Positions 8,785 through 18,272 of a stretch of DNA of 64,000 bases are shown piece by piece (within the stretch, counting starts at the first letter, position 1; every line of letters starts with the position of its first letter). This DNA comes from Methylococcaceae bacterium (GTDB taxonomy: Bacteria; Pseudomonadota; Gammaproteobacteria; Methylococcales; Methylomonadaceae). Position numbers and translations under genes: made by a program. Location of the stretch: assembly GCA_016715325.1 (NCBI GenBank), contig JADKAL010000001.1, forward strand, positions 372,001 through 436,000, read 5' to 3'. Below the pieces are notes generated by a model that did no database searches, was not told where the DNA came from, and saw only the letters and a list, made by a program, of their open reading frames with translations.

Positions 8785-10235
8785 GTGAGGAAATATTAAT
8801 CAATGTCACGCCGCCTGAGACACGGGTAGCCGTTGTCGAAAACGGCGTTTTACAAGAGCTTATTATAGAACGCAGCCGGATGCGTGGATTGGTCGGTAAT
8901 ATCTACAAAGGCGAAGTTTGTAGAGTGCTGCCCGGAATGCAAGCGGCCTTTGTCGATATCGGTCTCGATAGGGCGGCTTTCCTGCATTTATCGGACTTAT
9001 GCGCAAGAGATTTGGAAAGGAAAGGTTCGGAAAATATCGAGTCTTATTTGCATGAAGGCCAAAACATTGTCGTACAAGTCGTTAAGGATCCCTTAGGGAC
9101 TAAAGGTGCTAGGATCACGACCGAAATTTCGATTCCTTCGCGTTTTCAGGTTTACATGCCGTACGCCAATAATTCCGGCGTTTCTCAACGAATCGAATGC
9201 GATGACGAACGAGTCCGCTTAAAAAGTTGTCTCGATGCATTCAGAAAGGAGCATAAATGCGGAGGTTTCATTGCCCGAACGGCTGCCGAATGCGTTGAAG
9301 AACCGGTTTTGATTGCCGATATGACTTTTTTATTAAAACTCTGGGAGTCCATTTCGGCCAAAATTACCGGCATAAAACCGAAGCAGTTGATACACAAGGA
9401 CTTAGCTTTAAGTGTTAGGACGCTCAGGGATCTTTATAAGGAAGGGATTGAAAGAGTTAGAGTGGATTCTCGGGAAACTTACCATCGTCTCATTGAGTTT
9501 GCGCAGATTTTCGTACCGGAAATTGTTCCCGTGCTCGAGCACTATACCGGCGATTCCCCGTTATTCGATATTTACAGCGTTGAAGATGAAATTCAAAAAG
9601 CACTAGAACGTAAAGTAACGCTGAAATCCGGCGGTCATCTTGTTTTCGATCAAACCGAGTCGATGACGACAGTCGATGTCAATACAGGCGGGTATGTCGG
9701 CGGCAAAAATTTGGAAGAAACCATCTTCAAAACAAACCTTGAAGCAGCACAGACCATTTCGCGCCAACTCAGGCTGAGAAATTTAGGCGGGATTATCATT
9801 ATCGATTTCATCGATATGCAGAGCGACGACCATAAAAAACAAGTGTTGCTAGCATTAGAACGTTGTTTGGAAAAGGATAGGGCGAAAACGAAAATCACTG
9901 AAGTGTCGTCATTGGGATTGGTCGAAATGACCCGCAAACGGACGCGTGAAAGTTTAGAGCATATTCTTTGCGAACCTTGCCATGCTTGCGGCGGCCGCGG
10001 GGTATTGAAAACGTCGGAATCGATGTGCCTGGAAATTTTTCGCGAAATCATTCGAGAAGTCAGGCAATATAAAGTACAAAAATTATTGGTGCTGGCTTCG
10101 AATAGCGTTGTTGAAATGTTGTTGGACGAAGAGGCGGACATGCTGGCCGAATTGGAAACTTTTTTGGGGGTTCAAATCAAATTTCGTGCAGAAGCGGAAT
10201 ACAATCAAGAGCAGTACGACGTGGTGTTGCTTTGA
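8781..10235 (+). CDS. rng: Ribonuclease G
   Basis: 484-residue endoribonuclease of the RNase E/G family; matures the 16S rRNA 5' end and contributes to mRNA decay. The N-terminal S1 RNA-binding region lies at about residues 35-130 (GNIYKGEVCRVLPGMQAAFVD). The catalytic DNase I-like core includes MTTVDVNTG and IIIIDFIDM, whose aspartates hold the catalytic magnesium. The zinc-link cysteines are in CEPCHACGGRG near residue 395. The long C-terminal degradosome scaffold of RNase E is absent, and the length matches RNase G (489 in E. coli). The start overlaps the maf stop by four bases. Confidence 0.95.
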   Translation: MSEEILINVTPPETRVAVVENGVLQELIIERSRMRGLVGNIYKGEVCRVLPGMQAAFVDIGLDRAAFLHLSDLCARDLERKGSENIESYLHEGQNIVVQVVKDPLGTKGARITTEISIPSRFQVYMPYANNSGVSQRIECDDERVRLKSCLDAFRKEHKCGGFIARTAAECVEEPVLIADMTFLLKLWESISAKITGIKPKQLIHKDLALSVRTLRDLYKEGIERVRVDSRETYHRLIEFAQIFVPEIVPVLEHYTGDSPLFDIYSVEDEIQKALERKVTLKSGGHLVFDQTESMTTVDVNTGGYVGGKNLEETIFKTNLEAAQTISRQLRLRNLGGIIIIDFIDMQSDDHKKQVLLALERCLEKDRAKTKITEVSSLGLVEMTRKRTRESLEHILCEPCHACGGRGVLKTSESMCLEIFREIIREVRQYKVQKLLVLASNSVVEMLLDEEADMLAELETFLGVQIKFRAEAEYNQEQYDVVLL

Positions 10236-10285
10236 AATAAGATTGCAAGTCGATTGTTAGGAATGATTGCCGTTAAAAAGCCATT

Positions 10286-13200
10286 ATGATTCATCATGTC
10301 ACGCGTGCGACTCGACATTTAGTATTTTGGACACTGGTCATCGTCGCCATTGCTCTCAGTTCGGTTCGCCTTGTCCTTCTGGGTATCGATCGATACAAAG
10401 ATAGTTTAGAAGACCGCATTAGCGGATTAGTCGGTGCGCCTGTTCGGGTAAAGGACATCGGCACTAAAATGCGCCTGTTCAGTCCCGAGCTGGTGTTGAA
10501 CGATGTCGATATTGATGTCGCTCCAAGTACGGGCAAACCTGCTATTCATCTCGACGAAATTCGCTTCGGTATCGATTTGGGCGAATTTCTGATGAAACAA
10601 GACATGTTGTCGGCTTCTTGGATTACCTTAGTCGGCGCACGTCTCTTGGTTTATCGAACGAATACCGGAAGTTTTGCAATTCAGGGATTGGATGCGGGTG
10701 AAGGTCAGCCTCTTTGGTTGCTGCAGGGCAGACATTATAAGCTTTTGCAAAGCCAGATTAAATTTAACGATTTTTACAAGGATACCGAGCCGTTCAAATT
10801 AGACGATGTCAATATTGCCATTATGAATGAAGGCGATCATCATCGGATACATCTCATCACTCCGTTACCGAAGCCACTCGGCGATCATTTAAAAGTTATT
10901 GTCGATTTACAAGGCTCCGCCGACCGGCTTAACCAAGTTGAGGGTAAGGCATTTTTCGAGGGCAGTCGAGTTAGCTTGCCCAAACAACTCGCCGATTTTC
11001 TACCTTCGGGGATCCATGTAAATTCAGGAACAACAGATTTTAAGATTTGGAGCGATTGGCGGCAAGCAAAGCCGATAAATATCAAAGGCGATATCCAAGT
11101 GCATCAAACCGAATTGTCCGCGCCAAATCGCCCCAATTTTTCACTTAGAAAACTCGATACTCAATTTCATTGGCAAACTAAAAACAACCAGTGGCAATTG
11201 GATATCAATCGATTTTTATTGGAGTCCTTTATTGGAAATAATCAATCGGTCAAGAAATGGCCGGACCTTATTTTCAAGGTGGTTAATGAAAACACAAAGG
11301 AGACCGGATCGCAAAAAATTAAGTTGTTCGCCGAACAAGCCGATCTTTCCGAACTATCCATTTTTGCAAATCTCTTTGCACCCTTATCCGATTTGCAAGT
11401 AAAGCAGTTAGATCAGTCGAAAATTAAGGGTATCCTAAAGGACTTCGCATTATACGCCGAGCCTAGCTTTCGTTCGTTTGCCCTAAGGGGACGGTTTGAT
11501 TCGGTTGGCATGGAACCTTTAACGTTAGATTCCGGTGTTTCAGTTCCCGGATTAAGTCATCTTAGCGGTCGTTTAAAGGGCAGTGAAAAACAAGGTCAAA
11601 TTGAATTTGACAGCCGGAATGCTAATTTGACAGCGACCGAGTTGTTTGAAAAGTCTTTATTATTTAGCCGATTTGAAGGCGTATTGGATTGGCGGCAAAC
11701 CGAGAGCGATTGGGTGCTATCGAGCGAATCTCTTACATTGGACTGTCCGGCGTTTACTGCCGAAAGCCGTTTGCAAATTAATTTTCCAAAAGCGAATGAA
11801 AAACCCTTCGTCGATGTTCAACTCGCGCTAAACAGTCAGAATATGCAAGGAATTGCCAACTATCTACCGACTAAAATCATGACGGAAAAGCTCAAGTCAT
11901 GGCTTAAAGACGCGTTCATTAAGGGCAACATACCGAAAGGAGAACTGCTGTTTTACGGCAATCTCGCCGATTTTCCTTTTAAAAACAACTCCGGGGTTTT
12001 CGAGGCGAATTTCGATCTCGACGACGTAGAGCTGAATTTCAATCCGAGCTGGCCTCATATTTCCGGAATTCACGGTCAATTAAACTACGATCAAAGCACC
12101 CTAAAAGGTTTGTTCGACAAAGGAAACATCGGACCGGTAAACGTTACGCAAACGGAAATGTCGATAGCCGATTTAGGGAGTAATCAAGAACAACTCGTCA
12201 TTAAAGGCGAAGCGCTGGGAGAAATTAATGATGTATTAAGCGTTTTGCAACAATCGCCCATTGCAGAAAGAGTAACTTCCTTCGTAGCCGGAACATCGAT
12301 TAGCGGATCGACAAAAGGCGCACTTGAACTTACCGTACCATTATGGCCGGGCCGAGACATTAAGTTAGACGGAAATGCTCAATTCAACAATGCCGAGATG
12401 TCGATTAATAAATTGGGGCTAAAGGTTAAGAAGATCGTCGGTGCATTGAAGTTCGATATGAAGGGTATTTATAGCGACGCTATTCAAGCCGTAACTTTAG
12501 GGTATCCTGCCTCCATAAATGTTAGTCAAACAGACGACGAAACACTGATCAATGTTGACGGGAAAACCAGAGTCCGCGACATTGAAAATTTATTTAACTG
12601 GCCGAAATCAAACTTTGCACAAGGGGAGGGGGCTTATCAGCTTCAGCTCCACTTACCCAAAACGAAGATCGACAAAAATACTGTATCCGTCGAGATAAAA
12701 TCAACGCTGGAAGGATTTGAATTAGCCTTGCCCGGTACGCTTGCAAAAACAGGTTCTCAGAAAAAGCCGTCCACTTTAACACTCATGTTCGAAAATGAGT
12801 CTGCCATGCCGGTTGAGTTAAATTACAACAATGAATTAAAAGCGGCGGTGAACCTCGATACGATACAACATAAAATCAACTCAGGTCATATTCTTATCGG
12901 CACCGGCAGCGCCGTTCAACGACGAGTTCCCGGCATAAAATTCGAGATCAATAAAGGACAACTACCTTTACAAGACTGGCTGGTTTTGGCGGGAAATCAA
13001 GGGCAAGACGCCGGATCGGGTTTCAATGTGAATGAGATAAAGATACAAAGCGAATCCGCTTATTGGAAAAAAACGCGCCTTGGCGCTTTCGATTTGACTT
13101 TGAGCCGTAAACCGGAGGCTTGGGCAGGTGAAACAGAGAGTAGCATCGCTAAAGGAAAATTTCAGATACCCCTTACATTACACGGTTCGAATCCGATCGT

Positions 13201-14152
13201 GATGGACATGGAGATGTTGAATCTCTCAGCGTTGAAGCAGTTCAAGTTGCAATCGACTCAATCGGCTAACGCGGTTTTGAAGCCCCTATTGAATCTACAT
13301 AGTAAAAAAAATCTATGGCAATCGGCCAATCTTGGGCAGATGACTTTAGTAACGGGACGAACACCACAAGGCATCGTGATAAAACGATTGGAGCTGGACG
13401 GAGCCGATGAAAAACTGGTGGCAACCGGCGATTGGAAAGATAACGGTATTATATCGTCGACGCAATTAAAGGGTAAGCTCGATATTAAAAAGGCCGATCA
13501 ATTCTTCGATAAGCTGAATATCACCAAAGATCTAACCGATACAAAGGGTACGATTGAGTTTAATTTGAATTGGCGCGGTGGACCGTGGCAACTATCCTTG
13601 CCCGATTTACGAGGACAAATGGATGTTAATCTGCAAAAAGGACGTATTTTGAGTATCGAGCCGGGTTTCGGTAGATTGTTGGGGATTCTCGCTGTCGAAC
13701 AATGGTTGAGACGAATACAATTCGATTTCAGCGATATTTACCAAGAAGGCTTGACATTCAATTCGATCAAAGGACACTTTGAGTTGATGAATGGGAAAGC
13801 GGTTACCAACAATCTAACTATCGATGCGATCCCGGCAACGATAACTATTTCGGGTGAAACCGATCTTACTAAACAAACCGTTAACCATATTATTAAAGTC
13901 GTACCTAAAAGTTCGGATGCCGTGCCTATAGCTGGTACAATTGTTGGCGAGTTCGCTGCATTAGTGGGTAAGTCATTGACAGGAAAGAACCAGGAAGGGT
14001 TCTTCTTCGGAACTCAATACGAAGTCAAAGGTAACTGGGACGATGCAAAAATCAGTTCATTACACGAGAATGACGGTCTATTCCAAAAAACATGGAATAG
14101 CATCACTGATTTTTCCTGGTTACTACAAGATAGCGAGAAGCATAAAAAATAA
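10286..14152 (+). CDS. yhdP: YhdP family AsmA-like envelope protein
   Basis: 1288-residue giant protein with one N-terminal membrane helix (about residues 12-33) and a long periplasmic beta-rich body, matching YhdP/TIGR02099. Family knowledge: YhdP is an AsmA-like, bridge-type protein implicated in moving phospholipids to the outer membrane. The C-terminal AsmA_2-like region is recognisable in GRLLGILAVEQWLRRIQFDF and in the block ending near residue 1240. It sits between rng and nit, as in several gammaproteobacteria. The start at 10286 puts the membrane helix close to the N-terminus, as expected. Confidence 0.93.
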   Translation: MIHHVTRATRHLVFWTLVIVAIALSSVRLVLLGIDRYKDSLEDRISGLVGAPVRVKDIGTKMRLFSPELVLNDVDIDVAPSTGKPAIHLDEIRFGIDLGEFLMKQDMLSASWITLVGARLLVYRTNTGSFAIQGLDAGEGQPLWLLQGRHYKLLQSQIKFNDFYKDTEPFKLDDVNIAIMNEGDHHRIHLITPLPKPLGDHLKVIVDLQGSADRLNQVEGKAFFEGSRVSLPKQLADFLPSGIHVNSGTTDFKIWSDWRQAKPINIKGDIQVHQTELSAPNRPNFSLRKLDTQFHWQTKNNQWQLDINRFLLESFIGNNQSVKKWPDLIFKVVNENTKETGSQKIKLFAEQADLSELSIFANLFAPLSDLQVKQLDQSKIKGILKDFALYAEPSFRSFALRGRFDSVGMEPLTLDSGVSVPGLSHLSGRLKGSEKQGQIEFDSRNANLTATELFEKSLLFSRFEGVLDWRQTESDWVLSSESLTLDCPAFTAESRLQINFPKANEKPFVDVQLALNSQNMQGIANYLPTKIMTEKLKSWLKDAFIKGNIPKGELLFYGNLADFPFKNNSGVFEANFDLDDVELNFNPSWPHISGIHGQLNYDQSTLKGLFDKGNIGPVNVTQTEMSIADLGSNQEQLVIKGEALGEINDVLSVLQQSPIAERVTSFVAGTSISGSTKGALELTVPLWPGRDIKLDGNAQFNNAEMSINKLGLKVKKIVGALKFDMKGIYSDAIQAVTLGYPASINVSQTDDETLINVDGKTRVRDIENLFNWPKSNFAQGEGAYQLQLHLPKTKIDKNTVSVEIKSTLEGFELALPGTLAKTGSQKKPSTLTLMFENESAMPVELNYNNELKAAVNLDTIQHKINSGHILIGTGSAVQRRVPGIKFEINKGQLPLQDWLVLAGNQGQDAGSGFNVNEIKIQSESAYWKKTRLGAFDLTLSRKPEAWAGETESSIAKGKFQIPLTLHGSNPIVMDMEMLNLSALKQFKLQSTQSANAVLKPLLNLHSKKNLWQSANLGQMTLVTGRTPQGIVIKRLELDGADEKLVATGDWKDNGIISSTQLKGKLDIKKADQFFDKLNITKDLTDTKGTIEFNLNWRGGPWQLSLPDLRGQMDVNLQKGRILSIEPGFGRLLGILAVEQWLRRIQFDFSDIYQEGLTFNSIKGHFELMNGKAVTNNLTIDAIPATITISGETDLTKQTVNHIIKVVPKSSDAVPIAGTIVGEFAALVGKSLTGKNQEGFFFGTQYEVKGNWDDAKISSLHENDGLFQKTWNSITDFSWLLQDSEKHKK

Positions 14153-14170
14153 CAAAAAACGAGGCGACAA

Positions 14171-14989
14171 ATGAATAAGTGTGCAGCGATACAAATGGCA
14201 TCGGGTCCAAGTGTGAGTTCCAACTTGTTGGAAGCCGAAAAATTGATTACTGAAGCAGTTAAGACGGGAGCGAAGCTCGTTGTATTGCCGGAAAACTTTG
14301 CCATGATGGGTGATCGTGAAGTCGATAAAATAAGAATTAAAGAAGTCGACGGAACGGGACCGATTCAGAACTTTTTATCAAATACGGCTAAAAAATTCGG
14401 AATATGGCTTATCGGCGGCACGATACCGATTGCCGGTAATGCCGACAATAAGGTTCGTGCAGCGTGCGTTATTTATAACGATAAAGGCGAACGGGTTGCC
14501 CGCTATGACAAATTACACTTGTTCGATGTCAATGTGCCGGGAACGGATGAAGTCTACCGGGAATCCGATAGCATCGAACGCGGCGAACAGATGCTGGTTT
14601 TGGATTCGCCGTTCGGAAAGTTAGGGCTTGCGGTTTGCTACGATCTTCGTTTTCCGGAGTTCTTCCGAAGAATGGTGGCGCAAGGGATGGAAATTCTGAT
14701 AATTCCTTCCGCATTTACCGCGAAAACCGGCGCAGCGCATTGGGAAGTTCTGCTGAGAGCAAGAGCTATTGAAAATTTATGTTATGTGATTGCGCCGAAT
14801 CAGGGCGGTTTTCATCTAAACGGACGCAAAACCTACGGTCATAGCATGATTATCGATCCGTGGGGCTTGGTTTTGGACTGTTACAAAATGGGGGCCGGAT
14901 TTGTTACCGCTGATATCGACCTCGATAAACTGTCGAAAGTTCGCAGTGCTTTTCCCGTTCTCGATCATCGGCGTTTTAGTTGCGATTAA
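14171..14989 (+). CDS. Carbon-nitrogen hydrolase, Nit1/deaminated glutathione amidase type
   Basis: 272-residue nitrilase-superfamily amidase. The catalytic triad is visible: E41 in LPENFAMMG, K114 in YDKLHLFDV and C156 in LAVCYDLRFPEFFR. The sequence around these residues matches Nit1/YbeM-type enzymes that hydrolyse deaminated glutathione, a metabolite-repair role. It has no membrane segment or signal. It follows yhdP by 18 bases with CGAGGCGA upstream of the ATG, and the next gene starts two bases after its stop, so it is in the operon. Substrate assignment is by family resemblance only. Confidence 0.9.
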   Translation: MNKCAAIQMASGPSVSSNLLEAEKLITEAVKTGAKLVVLPENFAMMGDREVDKIRIKEVDGTGPIQNFLSNTAKKFGIWLIGGTIPIAGNADNKVRAACVIYNDKGERVARYDKLHLFDVNVPGTDEVYRESDSIERGEQMLVLDSPFGKLGLAVCYDLRFPEFFRRMVAQGMEILIIPSAFTAKTGAAHWEVLLRARAIENLCYVIAPNQGGFHLNGRKTYGHSMIIDPWGLVLDCYKMGAGFVTADIDLDKLSKVRSAFPVLDHRRFSCD

Positions 14990-14991
14990 CC

Positions 14992-15576
14992 ATGAAACAG
15001 ATATTACTACTATTTTTAAGCGCTTTTTTGCTGGCTTCATGCAGCACTACAAACGATTCGCGTTATAAAAACAATGCAACCCTTGAGAGGCCGCCTGAAA
15101 TTCCGATAGACAAACAAGCTACCGAGCAGCGAGCGGAAAACGAACCGGAACCGCCGAAAAGACGTTATCGCAAAGGACTGGATTCAGACGTTTATAAGGT
15201 TGAAGGTTCAAACAATGAAATGTCAATAAAGCGCGATTACGATGAATCTTGGAGCTTGGTAGGACAAGCAATTTTGCTGCGGGATTTGAAAATCGCCGAT
15301 CAAGATCGAAGCAAAGGAAACTATTACGTCGTTTACGACGGCGGAAGTCTTTTCGGTGGTTACTCTCCTTTCAGCGACGACTCGAAGTCGACTTATCTGT
15401 TACGGGTTGAAAGTCTAAACGAAGAAACTAAAGTTACGGTTACTTATGCAAATAAAGAGGATCAATCCGATTCGGGAAGCCTTAAAGACGGCATCGCCGA
15501 CACTTCCGACGACCTTTCAGAAAGACTCTTGGAGCTGATTTACAACACCTTGCACGACGATGTAAAACAAGATTAA
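14992..15576 (+). CDS. BamC-like outer-membrane lipoprotein
   Basis: 194-residue lipoprotein: hydrophobic signal, lipobox LLASC, then a charged, proline-rich linker and a globular domain from about residue 65. The segment DESWSLVGQAILLRDLKIAD resembles the helix-grip domains of BamC/NlpB, a BAM-complex accessory lipoprotein. It is shorter than E. coli BamC (344 residues), having only one such domain. ATG 14992 is chosen over 14980 because it starts the signal peptide directly. It lies between nit and tldD rather than beside dapA, where bamC usually is, so orthology is uncertain. Confidence 0.7.
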   Translation: MKQILLLFLSAFLLASCSTTNDSRYKNNATLERPPEIPIDKQATEQRAENEPEPPKRRYRKGLDSDVYKVEGSNNEMSIKRDYDESWSLVGQAILLRDLKIADQDRSKGNYYVVYDGGSLFGGYSPFSDDSKSTYLLRVESLNEETKVTVTYANKEDQSDSGSLKDGIADTSDDLSERLLELIYNTLHDDVKQD

Positions 15577-15624
15577 CTGTCTCTATTCGCATTCAATAAT
15601 TTTCGCCCAACATCAAGTTAAAAA

Positions 15625-17064
15625 ATGGAACGACTAAGCCTAGCAAGACAAACCATCCTGTCGCCAACCGGAATGCAGGATAACGATATTCAAAAGATAA
15701 TGAATCAATTGCTCAGTGTTCCTGTGGATGCAGCCGATATTTATTTTCAAGCCAGTCATTCGGAGTCTTGGGTATTGGAAGGCGGTATTATCAAAGAAGG
15801 TCGACATAGTATCGAACAGGGTGCGGGGGTGAGAGCGGTTTCTGGCGAGAAAACCGGATTTGCTTATAGCGACCGGATCGAATTGCCTGTATTGCTGGAA
15901 GCGGCAAATAATGTTAAATCGATTGTTCGCCAAGGGCAGAATGCGCAAGTCGGACTCCCTAAAACAGTCGATTGGCCGCACTATTATCCAAAAGCAAACC
16001 CGTTGAAGTCATTATCGGATCAAGAAAAGATCGATCTATTATGTAAAGTGGATGCCGAAACCCGAAAATTGGATTCTCGGGTCGAAGAAGTCATTGTCAG
16101 TTTGGTATCCGTTCACGATTGCGTTTTAGTTGCAAGTCAAGACGGTTCGCTTGCCGCCGATATTCGGCCATTGGTGAGAATGAATGTGTCCGTTATCGTG
16201 GTTGAAAACGGCAAACGGGAGCAGGGCAGTATGGGCGGCGGCAGTCGTACCGATTACCGGTTTTTTATTAATGAAGATACGGCACTGGAATACGGGCGTG
16301 AAGCCGTAAGGCAAGCATTGGTAAATCTTGAAGCCGACGAAGCGCCTGCGGGCAATATGACGGTCGTGCTCGGTCCTGGTTGGCCTGGCATATTGCTTCA
16401 CGAAGCTATTGGGCATGGTTTGGAAGGCGATTTCAACCGGAAAGGCACCTCGGCATTCAGCGGACGCGTCGGTGAGCGCGTGGCTTCCGACTTATGTACA
16501 GTGGTCGATGATGGCACGTTAATCAATAGACGCGGATCGCTCAGCATTGACGACGAAGGTACGCCGACGGAACAAACCGTTCTGATTGAAAACGGTATAC
16601 TGAAAGGCTATATGCAGGACAAACTTAATGCCCGCTTGATGGGCGTAAAGCCTACCGGCAATGGACGACGCGAATCTTATGCGCACCTACCTATGCCGCG
16701 CATGACGAACACCTACATGCTGCCGGGTAAAGAAAATCCCGAAGATATAATTCGCTCGGTTAAGAAAGGGTTATTCGCCAAGAATTTTTCCGGCGGACAA
16801 GTGGATATTACCTCCGGGAAATTCGTATTTTCCGCCAGCGAAGCTTACCTCATCGAGAACGGAAAAATTACTCGCCCGGTAAAAGGCGCAACTTTAATCG
16901 GCAACGGACCGGATGTTTTAACGAAAGTGTCGATGGTCGGAAACGATCTGGAATTAGACAGCGGTGTCGGTACTTGCGGCAAGGACGGTCAAAGCGTTCC
17001 TGTCGGTGTCGGTCAGCCGACGATAAAGATCGATAATATAACAGTAGGCGGGACTACTGTCTGA
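15625..17064 (+). CDS. tldD: Metalloprotease TldD
   Basis: 479-residue subunit of the TldD/TldE zinc protease, which degrades unfolded peptides and processes peptides such as microcin B17 and CcdA. The zinc motif [12 protein letters not shown] is present (first histidine H259). The C-terminal family signature [18 protein letters not shown] is complete. The opening [10 protein letters not shown] and [14 protein letters not shown] match TldD rather than TldE/PmbA. The long start at 15625 agrees with the E. coli protein. No tldE/pmbA is in the window. It closes the rlmH-tldD gene run. Confidence 0.95.
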   Translation: MERLSLARQTILSPTGMQDNDIQKIMNQLLSVPVDAADIYFQASHSESWVLEGGIIKEGRHSIEQGAGVRAVSGEKTGFAYSDRIELPVLLEAANNVKSIVRQGQNAQVGLPKTVDWPHYYPKANPLKSLSDQEKIDLLCKVDAETRKLDSRVEEVIVSLVSVHDCVLVASQDGSLAADIRPLVRMNVSVIVVENGKREQGSMGGGSRTDYRFFINEDTALEYGREAVRQALVNLEADEAPAGNMTVVLGPGWPGILLHEAIGHGLEGDFNRKGTSAFSGRVGERVASDLCTVVDDGTLINRRGSLSIDDEGTPTEQTVLIENGILKGYMQDKLNARLMGVKPTGNGRRESYAHLPMPRMTNTYMLPGKENPEDIIRSVKKGLFAKNFSGGQVDITSGKFVFSASEAYLIENGKITRPVKGATLIGNGPDVLTKVSMVGNDLELDSGVGTCGKDGQSVPVGVGQPTIKIDNITVGGTTV

Positions 17065-17229
17065 TGTTGCCGTTATATACTTTTAAAAAGTCAAAATTAT
17101 TTGAAATTTACAGGGCTAAAATATTTATCAATACTATTCGACTTCAGCAGTATTTCATCCCAAATCTTTTAGCCAAGTTATAAATTTACCGAATATTTTC
17201 GGCCCCAGTTGATGTGATTATTTTCAAAC

Positions 17230-17252
17230 TGTCTAAAAACAAATTTTAGACA
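17230..17252. terminator. AT-rich inverted repeat downstream of tldD
   Basis: TGTCTAAAA (17230-17238) and TTTTAGACA (17244-17252) form a perfect 9-bp stem with a five-base loop, followed by an A/T-rich tail. It is 165 bases past tldD. It could be a weak terminator or another operator in this palindrome-rich region. Confidence 0.4.
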
Positions 17253-17310
17253 ATTAAAAAAATTTAAATTTTTTGTATTAAAAAAACACAGTTCAAATAA
17301 TGCCATTAAA

Positions 17311-17430
17311 ACTGTGTGATATGACACAGTACATTGTGTGATATCACACAGTTTTCTCCCAGCGCTAGAAAATAAGCTAATTACTGACCGTTAAAAATAA
17401 TCAAAAAGTGTGTGATATGACACACTTTTT
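17311..17430 (+). promoter_or_regulatory. Three related palindromes, probable upstream activator sites
   Basis: Site A (17311-17330) is ACTGTGTGATATGACACAGT, with 7-bp arms. Site B (17335-17350) is the perfect palindrome TGTGTGATATCACACA. Site C (17403-17430) has the same GTGTGTGATATGACACAC core flanked by A5 on the left and T5 on the right. Centres are 22 and 74 bases apart, about two and seven helical turns, so all three would face the same side. A further half-site ACACAGT is at 17286-17292. They lie 165-285 bases upstream of the -24/-12 element at 17594, the position expected for enhancer-binding-protein sites. Confidence 0.65.
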
Positions 17431-17593
17431 TAGAAATAAGGCGCGTTATCTTGAAAACACATGAAATGTATAAAATTAATACGGATGTCAGCTAATTAAA
17501 AATATTACATATATATCAGTAAGTTATATCAAGTTTTTGATGAAGTCAGATTAATTTTGTTGGTTAAAATAAACGCACAAAGCCATTATTTTT

Positions 17594-17609
17594 TGGCACA
17601 TATAATGCT
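17594..17609 (+). promoter_or_regulatory. Probable sigma-54 (-24/-12) promoter of the DsrE-like gene
   Basis: TGGCACATATAATGCT closely matches the RpoN consensus TGGCAC-N5-TTGCW: GG at 17595-17596 and GC at 17607-17608 are separated by exactly ten bases. Transcription would start about 12 bases later and leave roughly a 40-base leader before the ATG at 17663. Confidence 0.6.
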
Positions 17610-17662
17610 TTAATTTTATTGCCATTAATCTAAATGGCGTTTATTTAATCGAGGAGTAAAAC

Positions 17663-18145
17663 ATGCAAAATAAAATTAAACTAATTTCAATAAATATCAT
17701 TGCGGGTCTTTTTTTCACGTTAACCGTTTATTCTTCGGCATATGCTGATCCCGCAAAACAGTCAGTTGTTGTCAAGCTCGATAGCTTTGCTCGAGGAAGT
17801 TGGATGCAGTCTGCCGACGAATGGCATTCGGTTTGTATGGCGCTTGGATTAAGCAATAACTTATTGGATTCGAAAAAAAAACCGAATGTCACCTTGTTTG
17901 TTAACTTAGAAGGTGTTTATTTAGCGGATAGTTTAGAACCGCTCGATAATAAACAATGCGGAATGGCAAACGTCGATATGATGTTGAAAAGCTTCCAATC
18001 GGCTGGGGGAAAAGTTCTAGTTTGTCCGGGTTGTGCCGCCATAGCAGGATTAACAGCAACGGATTTGCGTGAAGGAGCCGTCATGGGTACCGCTGATTCA
18101 GTAGAAAAACTTTTCTTAAAAGCCGATAAAGTTATCGACTACTAA
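17663..18145 (+). CDS. Secreted DsrE/DsrF-like family protein
   Basis: 160 residues with a clear signal peptide (hydrophobic segment ending in SSAYADP, cleavage near residue 28). The mature part has the DsrE-fold pattern: a first strand VVVKLDSF, VTLFVNLEGVYLA, a helix MANVDMMLKSFQSAGG, the strand KVLVCPGCAAIAG and a final GTADSVEKLFLKADKVIDY. The cysteines in VCPGC occupy the place where DsrE-family proteins often carry sulfur-relay or redox cysteines. A strong ribosome-binding site (CGAGGAG) precedes the ATG. It is monocistronic and sits behind the putative sigma-54 promoter. The function is unknown; periplasmic sulfur or redox chemistry is a guess from the fold. Confidence 0.8.
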   Translation: MQNKIKLISINIIAGLFFTLTVYSSAYADPAKQSVVVKLDSFARGSWMQSADEWHSVCMALGLSNNLLDSKKKPNVTLFVNLEGVYLADSLEPLDNKQCGMANVDMMLKSFQSAGGKVLVCPGCAAIAGLTATDLREGAVMGTADSVEKLFLKADKVIDY

Positions 18146-18168
18146 CGAGTTAATAGTCAGTTAAAACA

Positions 18169-18223
18169 GTACGCTAAATTTATTTTCAACGTTAAATAGG
18201 TTGTTAATATTATTTTAGCGTAC
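18169..18223. terminator. Inverted repeat between convergent genes
   Basis: GTACGCTAAA (18169-18178) and TTTAGCGTAC (18214-18223) pair over 10 bases with a 35-base AT-rich loop. It lies between the converging DsrE-like and NuoM-like genes and could serve both strands. Confidence 0.4.
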
Positions 18224-18272
18224 CATTTTCAATTACATATCTGAACTTCGTGTAAATCATTAGGTAAGTATT

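Noticed and set aside
17311..17430. Palindromes as CRP (cAMP receptor) sites
   Set aside because: CRP needs TGTGA-N6-TCACA. Here the TGTGA and TCACA halves are only two bases apart in site B and do not fit in sites A and C.
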